Source: Plantago ovata (Eukaryota; Streptophyta; Magnoliopsida; Lamiales; Plantaginaceae). Taken from it: DNA of 64,000 nt. The stretch is from NCBI GenBank assembly GCA_028274465.1, contig CM051457.1, forward strand, positions 48,082,362 through 48,146,361. Reading direction: 5' to 3'. Shown here one piece after another: positions 11,079-22,502 of the stretch (position 1 is the first letter of the stretch; every line of letters starts with the position of its first letter). Under the pieces are notes generated by a model. That model worked only from the letters and a program-made list of their open reading frames with translations. It was not told the DNA's origin and ran no database searches. Made by a program: the position numbers and the translations under genes.

Positions 11079-11086
11079 TATAAAAA
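11079..11086 (+). promoter_or_regulatory. Forward TATA box in front of the 3' LTR
   Basis: TATAAAAA followed by a G run lies 158 bases before the 3' LTR. It faces away from the antisense TATA box at 10575, making the roughly 500 bases between them look like a divergent promoter. No sizeable ORF follows, so its product, if any, would read into the LTR. Confidence 0.35.
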
Positions 11087-11225
11087 GGGGGGGGGAGGGA
11101 GAGATAGGAGGAGGGAAAGGTACCAAGGTGCGAATACGGAAATCTTTTTTCGCCCACTACTAGTCGAGGCTCTGCTCGACCTCTACTTCAACATAGTTCC
11201 TCAACTATCTTCTACAAAGATACTT

Positions 11226-11239
11226 GGAAACTAGGGGGA
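11226..11239 (+). other. Polypurine tract of Tat-1
   Basis: A mostly purine stretch, GGAAACTAGGGGGA, ends four bases before the LTR, where the plus-strand primer is expected. Confidence 0.7.
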
Positions 11240-11243
11240 CATA

Positions 11244-11999
11244 TGTTAGGATTGAAATATGTCCAGTCCGCATGTACGAACTGGAGCGGTCTAAGAGCGC
11301 GACAAAGCATCATAGGCCGTCCCTCAAAGGGCACAACCACACCCAAGTATGTCACTAAGGTGTGAATCGACCAACATAGGGTCCGACCATCACTGGGAGG
11401 ACAACCCTCAAAATAAGCTCCTCTCAAGGACAAAGCTGCCAGTGGGCTCGAGGAGCATCTCTCTCGAGCTCGAGGATGCCTTACGTCAAGGTAACGCTCC
11501 TTGACAGAAACTGAGCAGGACACTACTCGCATCACCCACGCACAAGGAAGGCACGAGGACCACAGAGCGACCAGCCATGGTTGCTCTCCTGGGCCAAGGC
11601 CCACGGACCTCCTTAATGGGCCTGGGCCGAGGAAGGCCTCAATCCTGGCCGTACACGTGGCGTGATCCTACATGACCTGAAGATGAAAGGTCTCAACTAT
11701 AAAAGGGCCTCATTTACTCCTCAACAGTAAGCATTAACTACGTCACCCGAGCACCACTCTCACTACTCTTACTAGGGAAGCCTCACAACTCCCTACTCGT
11801 AAAGTCGCCTCTCCGGTCTGATACCTTACAGACCGGGCAAGAGACACTAACCCCCCCCTCTAGTCTATTACAGGTACGAGGAAGCTACGAGAAGGCTCAT
11901 TTCCTATCTCAGAGGGACACTACAAGAAGAAGAACTAGAAAGACTTAGAATAGTGACTCATTGCGAACTTAGAAAGAAGCACGAATTACCCTTCAACAG
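11244..11999 (+). repeat. Tat-1 3' LTR (756 bp)
   Basis: It starts TGTTAGG and ends TTCAACA, giving the short terminal inversion TGTT/AACA. It follows a polypurine tract and is followed by the inferred target duplication GTATG. A TATA box (TATAAAAG, 11698-11705) and a G-box (11654-11659) mark the U3 promoter. A pyrimidine-rich patch near 11740-11860 probably belongs to R/U5. The partner 5' LTR is outside the window, so age cannot be estimated. Confidence 0.88.
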
Positions 12000-12004
12000 T
12001 ATGG
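12000..12004. repeat. Target-site duplication GTATG of Tat-1 (right side)
   Basis: GTATG abuts the LTR end. Intact copies of the target LTR read GATAGTATGGTCATT (near 19059), so this is the right half of the target; the left half would lie upstream of the window. Confidence 0.6.
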
Positions 12005-12602
12005 TCATTCAAAGCATAACGGGTTAATAATCATGCGTAAATTCCTCGGTCTTGCATGGAGATCTTTGATCAATGAATTGTCCTGTTGTAATTACTCAAC
12101 ACTACGAAGATATAGATTTAGATAGATCAAAAGATCAATGAATTGTCCAGTTGCATTCAATAATTATTCAACAATACGAAGATAGAGATTTAGATAGATC
12201 AAAGAAATAAAGCAATAACACAGAGTATAATGCGCGATATAGCCATTAGCATAATTATCAACCCTTCGCTAAGAAATCACATACTACCACCAACGAGAAG
12301 TTTAGCTACTCATAGTTGTCATGCAATCAAAAGAAATCATAGAAGAAAACATGTTGAAAGATATATAAAAATAAGTAGAAAAACTGTAAGATACAATGTT
12401 ACCGAAGGTTGTCAGTCTCCGAAGAATCGCGATCTTACAAGCTCCAAACTGCTATGAAAAAGTTTCTCCTAAGCTATGAACCCCTAGAACAGGCTCTGGG
12501 AAGTTCCTACCTCAAACTACAGAGAAAGGTGAGAGAAAAGGTCTGGAAAAGTATGAAAATCGGAGAAAAACTGAGCAACTATATATAGGCTTCGAATTAG
12601 TG

Positions 12603-12680
12603 TGGGGCGAAGGGCCCCACACACCGGGCGAGTCTCCTGGTGTGGGGCGATTGGCCCCACATCCCGGGCGATTCGCCCGG
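12603..12680 (-). repeat. GC-rich palindrome cluster in the A 3' LTR promoter
   Basis: Several imperfect units of the form GGGGCGA-nn-CGCCCC / GGGGCC-CCACAC lie just upstream (in transcription sense) of the TATA box. The equivalent cluster occurs in every LTR of this family, with changing unit number. Confidence 0.75.
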
Positions 12681-13035
12681 GAGAAAAAGTCGGGAATTTA
12701 CGCGTTTTCGACGCGTTTTTTGATTTCTTCCCCTTTTCGGACTCGGTTTCTGACTTCTAGTGGCCTTCTAACCTCCAGATTCGACCCCTAGACTTCAAAT
12801 CCTATCCGGAAACCTTCAGATACTCCAATTAGGCTTCTGGAACACCAATTCCTTGTCAACTTCAATATAATTGCCCGGAAAACCTCGTTTTTCAACCAAA
12901 ACCTGTAAAATAAAAACTAAAGGGAAACGTGACACTATTCTAATAAAATGCACTAAAATATAGCTAATTTAACATAGAGGATAGCTAAAATAGGTGAAAA
13001 AGACTCAAATGAAAGTGTAAAATACACATTCATCA

Positions 13036-13053
13036 AACTCCCCAAACCGAACC
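13036..13053 (-). other. Polypurine tract of element A
   Basis: On the - strand GGTTCGGTTTGGGGAGTT directly precedes the LTR start TGATGAA. The same 18 bases precede the 3' LTR in elements B, C, F and G. Confidence 0.8.
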
Positions 13054-14640
13054 TTTGCTTGTCCTCAAGCAACTAAGCTAGACTCTAATGCAAAAAACAA
13101 TGCAACACATAAAATGGAGTCTCATGCCAAATAAAGTGAACTAATCTACTGAATCTATCAAAAAACATATGAACAAAAACCATATAAATCAAAACTTGAA
13201 TATAGGTTGAAGAATGCCTCGATTGACTCATACACATCCACATAAGCAATTATGTTAAGACAAGATAGTCTCTCGTAACATTCTCTACCTGGACCTAGTC
13301 AGTGACGACGTAATGAAACATGTTAAGATAAGAATGGTTGTCCCGTGCCTATGAAACTGAGGACTTACTACTGTTCACCAAGTTGAGACTTTTCCTCAAA
13401 GAGGTCGAACCAGTACTGGCTCTCATCAAACGAAGAAGGGTTCCCTATAAAAGATAACACTCCTCTATTCTACCCATCTCTCTAGCAAAGCCTTAAGATT
13501 TTCACCACTTCCTGAATGGCAGGACGAGGGTGGTCTAGAACAGATGACACTCGAAAACAAAAGACAATAAATAGAAAATTACAACACGATTACGAACATT
13601 ACAAGAATTGGAAAATGAGACACAACACTTTGCTAAACTACTATGTGGCTTTCTTTTTTTGGACCCTTCTTTGCTTTTTGGGGTCTTTTCTTTTTTCTTT
13701 TCTTTTTTTTTCTTTCCAGTTTCTTTTTTCCTTTTTTTCTTTTTTCCTGGAATTTTTCTTTCTTATTTTTGATTTTTTTTTTAGCCAGCAGTAACACAAC
13801 GATAAAGAAACAAAATGACTCACAAACGACTTCCCCAAACCTATTCGAAAGAATAGGTTGGACTACAAGATTTACGAGAAAGGAAAAATAAACTCACAAT
13901 ACGGAAATGAAAAACGAAAAACAAGTCTAATGATAATGTAACCCCCTCCCCAGACCTATTCGAAAGAATAGGTTGCAAACAAAGGATCACACAACCTCAC
14001 ACTACCTCCTTCCTAGGCATTTAGCAATCTCAAAGCATGGTGAAGACTTGTTGCCTCTTAGGTACATAATTACTCGGGAAAACAACCATAAGACCCTAAC
14101 ATGCATCATCCTATTATAAAGGCCTTCGTGAACCGCATTAGAGAAAACACCACTAAGTGATGTCGAGACTACCAAGCTTAACTAAGTGCAATACATAAAT
14201 GTGACAAGCCAAGCGAGAAAAACCTCAAACAAATTCATAGAGATGAAGCATATGATTAATGGCATAGTTAGTTAATTTACCTAATAAAAAAGTTCAAAAA
14301 ATTCGGCAATAAACTCCATATAAAACATGCAAGACTATCCTAGGATGAATGTAGTGAATGCAACCTAAAAAACTAAGAAAGCAGTAAACGTGCAAATCCA
14401 AATGCAGACGGAGAAAACATGCAAGGTACTATACCCATCCTACCAATACCAAGCTCTAAACCATCAATGGCAAGCTCCAAACTAACAACACTAGATCACT
14501 TTAGTCCAATCCCCCCTCATGAAATTATCGCTAGTCCCTAGCAGTAAGAAAATGCGGAAATAAGATGTGATACTAGATGTTACCGCATGGTTTGGCCTCG
14601 GTCGGCTGAGTATGCTGCTTGTGAGTTATTGGGACTGCTC
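13054..14640 (-). other. Element A 3' non-coding region with paired hairpins and A/G-rich tract
   Basis: No credible ORF; Lys- or Phe-rich frames here are low complexity. In transcription sense there are two hairpins, AACCTATTC-4 nt-GAATAGGTT (13954-13973 and 13838-13859), each followed by GGTTTGGGGA-like purines resembling the true polypurine tract. Next comes a 130-base A/G-rich stretch (13650-13790 on this strand reads as T/C). The layout recurs in B, F and G. Confidence 0.7.
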
Positions 14641-14648
14641 TGGGAGCC

Positions 14649-15440
14649 TTATAGGTGATCATCAGGTCTTCTGGCAGGTGCGGTTGTTCCATTTATAGGC
14701 CGGATAGGAACAACTCCTCCATCTGTATCATCATTTTCCGTATGGCCTTCATTGTCACTGCTGTCACCATCATCAGCACCAGTAGAGTTGCATTGTCGAA
14801 TAGAATCATCAAGATTAGCCGCCGCTGTTATGGAATCCTCCATCATGTAGCCCTCCAATAGGTTGTGAACTGTTGAAGGGGAAAGAGCAGTGGTATCAGA
14901 GCCACCCTCTCCAACGTTTTACAGCCCGAGGAGGTTACAGTAAGCTGCTCGGATACTCAGAAGTCTTCTACCATTTGTTCCAATGTCGACCACATTCTCT
15001 ACGGTTGATGCGACCGATGTCTATATGATGCTCTCTTTAGAGGCAGTCAAGGGGCACCCCAACGAGGGGCTGGGCACCCATGTCATTATGTTTTTGAACC
15101 AAGCTAGCGCTTCGGAACCTTCTAGCCACTGTTGACTCAAGACAGAATCCGTGGTGGAGAGACCGTCCCGGTGCCTTCCTATTCACTCGAATTTTGCAGT
15201 CCTTGTGATAGATTGCTGACGTAATAATTGTTTCTGTCCCTTCGGTGGTGCATGAATAGGCATAGGAGTCCTTACTCCAGGTGTACTCTAGCTCCTCCTC
15301 TTGGATAATCCGCGACGTTGTTGCAAGAGCCCGTGGCTCGAACGCACCTCTAACGAGATCACTCTCCTTGACATGGTTGTAATCGATCCCCCTCCAATAC
15401 TTCATAGTAATCATACGGGAGTGCTCCTCTCCCTAGGCAT
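14649..15440 (-). pseudogene. Element A ORF2 remnant (ATHILA ORF-1-like family, internally deleted)
   Basis: A splice-acceptor-like TTTGTAG/GAACC precedes an ATG at 15440, but that frame stops after nine codons. Readable blocks follow in other frames: one from 15414 to 15037 (EEELEYTWSKDSYAY) and one from 14858 to 14649 (EGYMMEDSITAAAN, then an acidic run). The second block aligns with the region of the longer ORF2 in element G that reads LSPSTIEVQLARYQMKNPTAAA. The conserved centre and the Gln-rich coiled-coil tail seen in G are missing. Confidence 0.6.
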
Positions 15441-16546
15441 GGTTCCTACAAACAACAATTAGTACCTCGTATGACACAAAACTGACTCATGCATATGCTA
15501 ATGTAAGAACGAAACACACAAGTGATACAATCAACAATCGAGCCCCCCAAATCCTTTATGTCTAGCCTAGCTTCTTCAATATGCAACATACCAATGTAAC
15601 TACTACATGCAATACATCACATTATGCTCTTGCTAGACAACCAATAACCTAAATAACAAGGCTCAATTCATACCATAGTAGCGAAACATTCTATCTACAT
15701 AAATCCTCATACTCAACAATTATGCATTCTACCATCAAATCCATCATCATTACATCAATAAACACAATCATATGCAAGGAATCAAAGAAAAAGATATATT
15801 GCATAACAAGATAAAAACATCTAGTAGCAAAATTCCCAAATCAACAATTCAAACATAATTGAGCATGCAATTGATAGTAAATAATGCTTCTAATCACACA
15901 AACAACCTACCCATACATCATATAAGCCTAATTGAAGCTCAAATTAGAAAACCCCCAAATTTGAAAATTTAGGGTTCATAAGAAGATACCTCAGATCTGG
16001 AGATTGAATGAACTAGGAAGAGATTTGTTCGGATGAAAAGAAAGAGCACGTAACGGGCTTCGATTGAAGCTAAAGAACACACAATTTGATGGAATAATGA
16101 AGAAGTTATGAAAGATTGAAATATTTAAGCTTTTTTCGGATTTTGGGAAGAAGGAAGAGGAGAGGATGAAGAAAATGAGCTGAAAAAGGGGTTTCTCGCG
16201 TTTTTTAAGTTGCAGAGACCGTGGGGCAAGTCGCCCCGGGTGCGGGGCGAGTCGCCCCGTACGGGGCGATTCGCCCCCCACTCCCTGATGCGGGGAGACG
16301 ATCATTTCGATAAAAAATGCGGTTTTTAATCCCCTAAACCATTTTTTCTCATAAAACCACTCGAAAAATCTCACTCAAACATAACATAAGCACATACGAC
16401 ACAGAGACGAACAAATTCACGTATGAAAAGCAAATTGTTCAAGAATGAATGCATGCAATAAAGCGGTAAAGAAAGCGATAAAAACTCCGGGTTGCCTCCC
16501 GGATAGCGCCATTGTTTAAAGTCTTTGACTCGACTCCTGTCTGCGC
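15441..16546 (-). other. Element A spacer between gag-protease and ORF2
   Basis: AT-rich, no ORF of note. It contains a GC-rich palindrome cluster at about 16208-16280 of the same type as in the LTR. In B the same place has one unit fewer. The acceptor-like TTTGTAG at the ORF2 end suggests that at least part of this spacer is an intron. Confidence 0.6.
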
Positions 16547-18694
16547 CTAGCTCTTCCTTTTGAGGGTACTAGACTTCCCCTTCATGGATCTCCTTCTCAT
16601 GCCACGAACCTGTGAATAAGAATGAACATAGGCAGCAAGACCACAGTAGTTAGTAGTGTGAGAAGTATCAGGTGGATCAGATATGGCTCGCAACACATGT
16701 CGCTTGCCATCCACCTCAATAGTGCATGTCCTTTGGTAGATGTCCATCACGGAGCGTAGCTTGGTCAAGAACGTTCGCCCCAAGAGAATGACATCCCCCG
16801 TCCCAGGTGTAGAAGCCGGCATAACTACAAAATTGGTGTACACAGAAGCTTCACCAATCTTGACCAATACATTCTTCACAACGCCTTCGGGTCTCACAAA
16901 GGATCCATCCGCCAGTTGCACAATAGCCTTATGCTCAGATAGTTTTCCAAGGCTACTCTTCTCAAACACATTCAAAGGGAGCACATTAGAGTAGGATCTA
17001 GTGTCTAGTGTGGCACGGACATCTTCAAGCTCACCAATCCCGACCTTAATATCGAAACTTTGAGGGAGTGGCTCGGGATCCTCTTGCTCCTCTTCACTCT
17101 CGTCAGAACTAAGGTCCTTCTCTTCCTTAGCCTGTGGAGGTTCTTTCTTCTTGCAACACTCGCACTTAGCAACCTTCTTGATGGTGATTTCTACAGGTAG
17201 ATCACCCGCCATGGTAATGGACATTGACTTTTCAGTGTTGCTAGGCAGTTTGCCTTGCTCCCTACTTGCTCCTCGGTCGATCAACTCTTGCATCTTTTGA
17301 TGGGCAAGCCTAGTGCTCTCTTCCAACCTATCGAGCCTTGCCCTAGTCTTCTCAGAATCTTCTTCATAACGTTTGAGAAAACTTTGGGTGTGATCAACCA
17401 TCTTTTGCAAGTTCTCCATCAGTTGAGCCGACTTCGACTTCGGTTGCTCTTTCGGAGCGGGGTTTTCGCAGTGATCATTACCATAGTTAAGCCTACTACG
17501 GTCTTGGTTAGGGCCATAAGTTTGGCTAGCTGGTGCATATCCTTGATTGTTTCGGAACCCTCTTCTCCAAAATCCACCTCGAGGATTCCTACCATCTTGT
17601 CCGTAGCTAGCTTCTTGAGTACCAAACTCCGTGGCAAAGGCTTCTTCTTTGCCTCCTTGAGCCAAGTTGCCATCATCATATGCAAGCTCCGATCTACACA
17701 TATGAGCTCCATGTCCATAGTTCTTGCATATTCGGCAAACTTCGTTCGAAACAGTTGTTCCAGTGGCGCTCTTGAGGACTTGTTTCAATTCGTTGGTAAA
17801 GCACTCGAATTGATCCCCATTCCCCCTATACATAGGGGCTTCTTGAGTCGGTGGAGCTTCAGGTCCACGTCTCCTACCCATTGCCCTTGGGTCCTTGAAC
17901 TGCGAACCCTTAGCAAGCCTTTCGAAAACTGCCCAGACGGCGTCTGCGGTTTCCTCCCAAATATTGCCTCGGCATTGGAAATCCACCACTTGTTGGTTCT
18001 CGAAGGTTAGTACATTGTAGAAGTGTTGGACTAGGTCAGAAAGTTCAAAACCATGGTTAGGGCACTTGTTCGTGAGATCATGGAACCTCTCAAACGCGGT
18101 GTAGATCGTCTCATCATAGTCTTATTTGAATCCAGTGATTTGCGCCTTGAGCGCGGTAGTCGAGGTGTGAGGGAAGTATTTTTCCATGAAAGCTGAAAAA
18201 ACCTTCTCCCAAGTGTCAAGCGAGCCTGCTGGTAGAGAACTCAACCATGACTTGGCTCTGTCGCCAAGTCCCATAGCAAAAACCTTCATCTGCAACTCAT
18301 CCGTCGTTATTTCAGCTCCGGGTCGTGGGAGTTGGTTGACGAAATCATCGGTATCGTGCAAGTACCCCATCACATCTTCCCTTGCTAAGCCATAGAACCT
18401 CGGAAGTTGTTGGAATGCGTGGTTCTTGATTTCCAGATCTCGAGTTGCAGACAAAAGAACAATCGCCGGTCCCCTCATACGATCCTTGGAGGGTTGAACC
18501 CATGCTTTCAGTGGTCTAGCTTCTGCCATTCCGTCGATTTCCTTGAAAAGACTGTGTAGAGATTCAGAGAAATCGGTATCCTCTATTTTCTCTAGTTCAC
18601 GCCTTTGAATTAGTCGCCTTCTTTGGTGGTTGACTCTGTCGATCTCAGCAATTGAATCAGCAAGCGGTGTTCCTCTAGATCGTGTATGTGGCAT
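16547..18694 (-). pseudogene. Element A gag-protease, one nonsense codon and DTG to DTR change
   Basis: Start ATG at 18694. The frame matches the intact ORF of element E: gag core, CCHC knuckle (CRICKNYGHGAHMC), coiled-coil segment (ENLQKMVDHTQSFLKRYEED) and retropepsin-like end. A TAA at 18124-18122 replaces the Gln that follows GFK in E. The protease active site reads DTR instead of DTG (codons 17005-16997). The protein ends with the basic tail RRRSMKGKSSTLKRKS. Element B carries the same stop and the same DTR, so both lesions predate the duplication. Confidence 0.85.
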
Positions 18695-18819
18695 ACACTA
18701 TCTGTAACAGACTAGGAAAGCAGTATCAGATAGAGATTAAAAAGGAAAACTAAAACTACTAGAACTAGGAATTGAATGCTGAAAATATAAACAAATTAAA
18801 CAGAAAAAAGGAGTATAGT

Positions 18820-18836
18820 CCCCGGCAACGGCGCCA
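18820..18836 (-). other. Primer-binding site, tRNA-Asp type (element A)
   Basis: On the - strand TGGCGCCGTTGCCGGGG starts three bases after the 5' LTR. It is complementary to the 3' end of plant tRNA-Asp(GUC), the primer known for Athila elements. Confidence 0.85.
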
Positions 18837-18839
18837 ATT

Positions 18840-20097
18840 TGATGATGCGCGGATGTCGTGTTCCAACGCGAATCAAATAAATTTGTTATTTAGCCAAAGG
18901 CAATTCACAACTACAACGAAAACCGTAGTGTAGCAGTAGAATAACCTCGAGTGTCGATCTCTAAGAACTATAACTAGCTTTATCTAATTTAACTGGAGAA
19001 TAAAAAACAGCAGACGATTTAGCAAAGGTTTTTCTTAACAGATAATGGAGATTGGTGATAGTATGGTCATTCAAAGCATAACGGGTTAATAATCATGCGT
19101 AAATTCCTCGGTCTTGCATGGAGATCTTTGATCAATGAATTGTCCTGTTGTAATTATTCAACACTACGAAGATATAGATTTAGATAGATCAAAAGATCAA
19201 TGAATTGTCCAGTTGCATTCAATAATTATTCAACAATACGAAGATAGAGATTTAGATAGATCAAAGAAATAAAGCAATAACACAGAGTATAATGCGCGAT
19301 ATAGCCATTAGCATAATTATCAACCCTTCGCTAAGAAATCACATACTACCACCACCGAGAAGTTTAGCTACTCATAGTTGTCATGCAATCAACAGAAATC
19401 ATAGAAGAAAACATGTTGAAAGATATATAAAAATAAGTAGAAAAACTGTAAGATACAATGTTACCGAAGGTTGTCAGTCTCCGAAGAATCGCGATCTTAC
19501 AAGCTCCAAACTGCTATGAAAAAGTTTCTCCTAAGCTATGAACCCCTAGAACAGGCTCTGGGAAGTTCCTACCTCAAACTACAGAGAAAGGTGAGAGAAA
19601 AGGTCTGGAAAAGTATGAAAATCGGAGAAAAACTGAGCAACTATATATAGGCTTCGAATTAGTGTGGGGCGAAGGGCCCCACACACCGGGCGAGTCTCCT
19701 GGTGTGGGGCGATTGGCCCCACATCCCGGGCGATTCGCCCGGGAGAAAAAGTCGGGAATTTACGCGTTTTCGACGCGTTTTTGGATTTCTTCCCCTTTTC
19801 GGACTCGGTTTCTGACTTCTAGTGGCCTTCTAACCTCCAGATTCGACCCCTAGACTTCAAATCCTATCCGGAAACCTTCAGATACTCCAATTAGGCTTCT
19901 GGAACACCAATTCCTTGTCAACTTCAATATAATTGCCCGGAAAACCTCGTTTTTCAACCAAAACCTGTAAAATAAAAACTAAAGGGAAACGTAACACTAT
20001 TCTAATAAAATGCACTAAAATATAGCTAATTTAACATAGAGGATAGCTAAAATAGGTGAAAAAGACTCAAATGAAAGTGTAAAATACACATTCATCA
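18840..20097 (-). repeat. LTR shared by elements A (5' LTR) and B (3' LTR), 1258 bp
   Basis: On one side lies a primer-binding site (18836) and on the other a polypurine tract (20098-20115), so it serves as 5' LTR of A and 3' LTR of B. This is the arrangement left by unequal recombination between LTRs. Ends are TGATGAA...GCATCATCA, TATA palindrome near 19641-19650, GC-palindrome cluster 19665-19743. Confidence 0.88.
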
Positions 20098-21710
20098 AAC
20101 TCCCCAAACCGAACCTTTGCTTGTCCTCAAGCAACTAAGCTAGACTCTAATGCAAAAAACAATGCAACACATAAAATGGAGTCTCATGCCAAATAAAATG
20201 AACTAATCTACTGAATCTATCAAAAAACATATGAACAAAAACCATATAAATCAAAACTTCAATATAGGTTGAAGAATGCCTCGATTGACTCATACACATC
20301 CACATAAGCAATTATGTTAAGACAAGATAGTCTCTCGTAACATTCTCTACCTGGACCTAGTGAGTGACGACGTAATGAAACATGTTAAGATAAGAATGGT
20401 TGTCCCGCGCCTATGAAACTGAGGACTTACTACTGTTCACCAAGTTAAGACTTTTCCTCAAAGAGGTCGAACCAGTACTGGCTCTCATCAAACGAAGAAG
20501 GGTTCCCTATAAAAGATAACACTCCCCTATTCTACCCATCTCTCTAGCAAAGCCTTAAGATTTTCACCACTTCCTGAATGGCAGGACGAGGGTGGTCTAG
20601 AACAGATGACACTAAAAAACAAAAGACAATAAATAGAAAATTACAACACGATTACGAACATTACAAGAATTGGAAAATGAGACACAACACTTTGCTAAAC
20701 TACTATTTGGCTTTCTTTTTTTGGACCCTTCTTTGCTTTTTTGGGGTCTTTTCTTTTTTCTTTTCTTTTTTTTCTTTCCAGTTTAATTTTTCCTTTTTTT
20801 CTTTTTTCCTGGAATTTTTCTTTCTTTTTTTTGATTTTTTTTTTAGCCAGCAGTAACACAACGATAAAGACACAAAATGACTCATAAACGACTTCCCCAA
20901 ACCTATTCGAAAGAATAGGTTGGACTACAAGATTTACGAGAAAGGAAAAATAAACTCACAATACGGAAATGAAAAACGAAAAACAAGTCTAATGATAATG
21001 TAACCCCCTCCCCAGACCTATTCGAAAGAATAGGTTGCAAACAAAGGATCACACAACCTCACACTACCTCCTTCCTAGGCATTTAGCAATCTCAAAGCAT
21101 GGTGAAGACTTGTTGCCTCTTAGGTACATAATTACTCGGGAAAACAACCATAAGACCCTAATATGCATCATCCTATTATAAAGGCCTTCGTGAACCGCAT
21201 TAGAGAAAACACCACTAAGTGATGTCGAGACTACCAAGCTTAACTAAGTGCAATACATAAATGTGACAAGCCAAGCGAGAAAAACCTCAAACAAATTCAT
21301 AGAGATGAAGCATATGATTAATGGCATAGTTAGTTAATTTACCTAATAAAAAAGTTCAAAAAATTCGGCAATAAACTCCATATAAAACATGCAAGACTAT
21401 CCTAGGATGAATGTAGTGAATGCAACCTAAAAAACTAAGAAAGCAGTAAACGTGCAAATGCAAATGCAGACGGATAAAACATGCAAGGTACTATACCCAT
21501 CCTACCAATACCAAGCTCTAAACCATCAATGGCAAGCTCCAAACTAACAACACTAGATCACTTTAATCCAATCCCCCCTCATGAAATTATCGCTAGTCCC
21601 TAGCAGTAAGAAAATGCGGAAATAAGATGTGATACTAGATGTTACCGCATGGTTTGGCCTCGGTCGGCTGAGTATGCTGCTTGTGAGTTATTGGGACTGC
21701 TCTGGGAGCC
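20098..21710 (-). other. Element B 3' non-coding region with polypurine tract and paired hairpins
   Basis: Polypurine tract 20098-20115. The hairpins AACCTATTC-4 nt-GAATAGGTT recur near 20900 and 21016, and the A/G-rich tract (T/C on this strand) at 20710-20850. No credible ORF. Confidence 0.7.
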
Positions 21711-22502
21711 TTATAGGTGATCATCAGGTCTTCTGGTAGGTGCGGTTGTTCCATTTATAGGCCGGAGAGGAACAACTCCTCCATCTGTATCATCATTTTC
21801 CGTATGGCCTTCATTGTCACTGCTGTCACCATCATCAGCACCAGTAGAGTTGCATTGTCGAATAGAATCATCAAGATTAGCCGCCGCTGTTATGGAATCC
21901 TCCATCATGTAGCCCTCCAATAGGTTGTGAACTGTTGAAGGGGAAAGAGCAGTGGTATCAGAGCCACCCTCTCCATCGTTTTACAGCCCGAGGAGGTTAC
22001 AGTAAGCTGCTCGGATACTCAGAAGTCTTCTACCATTTGTTCCAATGTCGACCACATTCTCTACGGTTGATGCGACCGATGTCTATATGATGCTCTCTTT
22101 AGAGGCAGTCAAGGGGCACCCCAACGAGGGGCTGGGCACCCATGTCATTATGTTTTGGAACTAAGCTAGCGCTTCGGAACCTTCTAGCCACTGTTGACTC
22201 AAGACAGAATCCGTGGTGGAGAGACTGTCCCGGTGCCTTCCTATTCACTCGAATTTTGCAGTCCTTGTGATAGATTGCTGACGTAATAATTGTTTCTGTC
22301 CCTTCGGTGGTGCATGAATAGGCATAGGAGTCCTTACTCCAGGTGTACTCTAGCTCCTCCTCTTGGATAATCCGCGACGTTGTTGCAAGAGCCCGTGGCT
22401 CGAACGCACCTCTAACGAGATCACTCTCCTTGACATGGTTGTAATCGATCCCCCTCCAATACTTCATAGTAATCATACGGGAGTGCTCCTCTCCCTAGGC
22501 AT
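21711..22502 (-). pseudogene. Element B ORF2 remnant
   Basis: ATG at 22502 after the acceptor-like TTTGTAG. It has the same early stop and the same two readable blocks (22476-22099 and 21920-21711) as in A, with few substitutions. Confidence 0.58.

Larger units (their letters stand above)
1..11999 (+). mobile_element. Tat-1: Tat-lineage Ty3/gypsy LTR retrotransposon, 5' end outside window
   Basis: The order gag, protease, RT, RNase H, second (archaeal-type) RNase H, integrase, antisense gene, polypurine tract, LTR is that of the plant Tat lineage of Ty3/gypsy elements. The 5' LTR and start of gag lie upstream of the window. The element ends at 11999 and the next five bases, GTATG, are inferred to be the target duplication, because the same LTR sequence in neighbouring copies reads uninterrupted across this point (around 19060 and 26100). 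It therefore inserted into the LTR of element A and is younger than that LTR. Its polyprotein has one frameshift, so this copy is probably not autonomous now. Confidence 0.93.
12000..13035 (-). repeat. Element A 3' LTR, truncated by the Tat-1 insertion
   Basis: On the - strand it begins TGATGAATGTGTATTTTACAC, the family's LTR start. A palindromic TATA (CTATATATAG, 12579-12588) lies downstream of a GC-rich palindrome cluster at 12603-12680. The outer end is missing here, displaced by Tat-1. Two near-copies of an 80-base block, each with an ACTACGAAGATA-type core (12080-12200), lie in the R/U5 part. Confidence 0.88.
12000..20097 (-). mobile_element. Element A: non-autonomous Athila-like LTR element, - strand
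   Basis: Read on the - strand: 5' LTR (20097-18840, shared with element B), tRNA-Asp primer site, gag-protease, spacer, ORF2 remnant, non-coding 3' part with two hairpins and an A/G-rich tract, polypurine tract, and 3' LTR (13035-12000, cut by Tat-1). The internal part is 5.8 kb and holds no reverse transcriptase, RNase H or integrase in any frame. The gag and ORF2 families are those of Athila-type gypsy elements. Confidence 0.88.

Noticed and set aside
12230-12457. 75-codon ORF repeated at 19292 and 26332
   Set aside because: It lies inside the LTR and recurs only because the LTR is repeated; no family resemblance.
13516-13891. Small Phe- or Lys-rich ORFs (also at 20578, 43658, 61696)
   Set aside because: They are translations of the A/G-rich tract; composition is low complexity and frames are not conserved between copies.
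17255-18010. 251-codon + strand ORF in element A
   Set aside because: It is the opposite strand of gag-protease; similar shadows occur at the same place in B and E.
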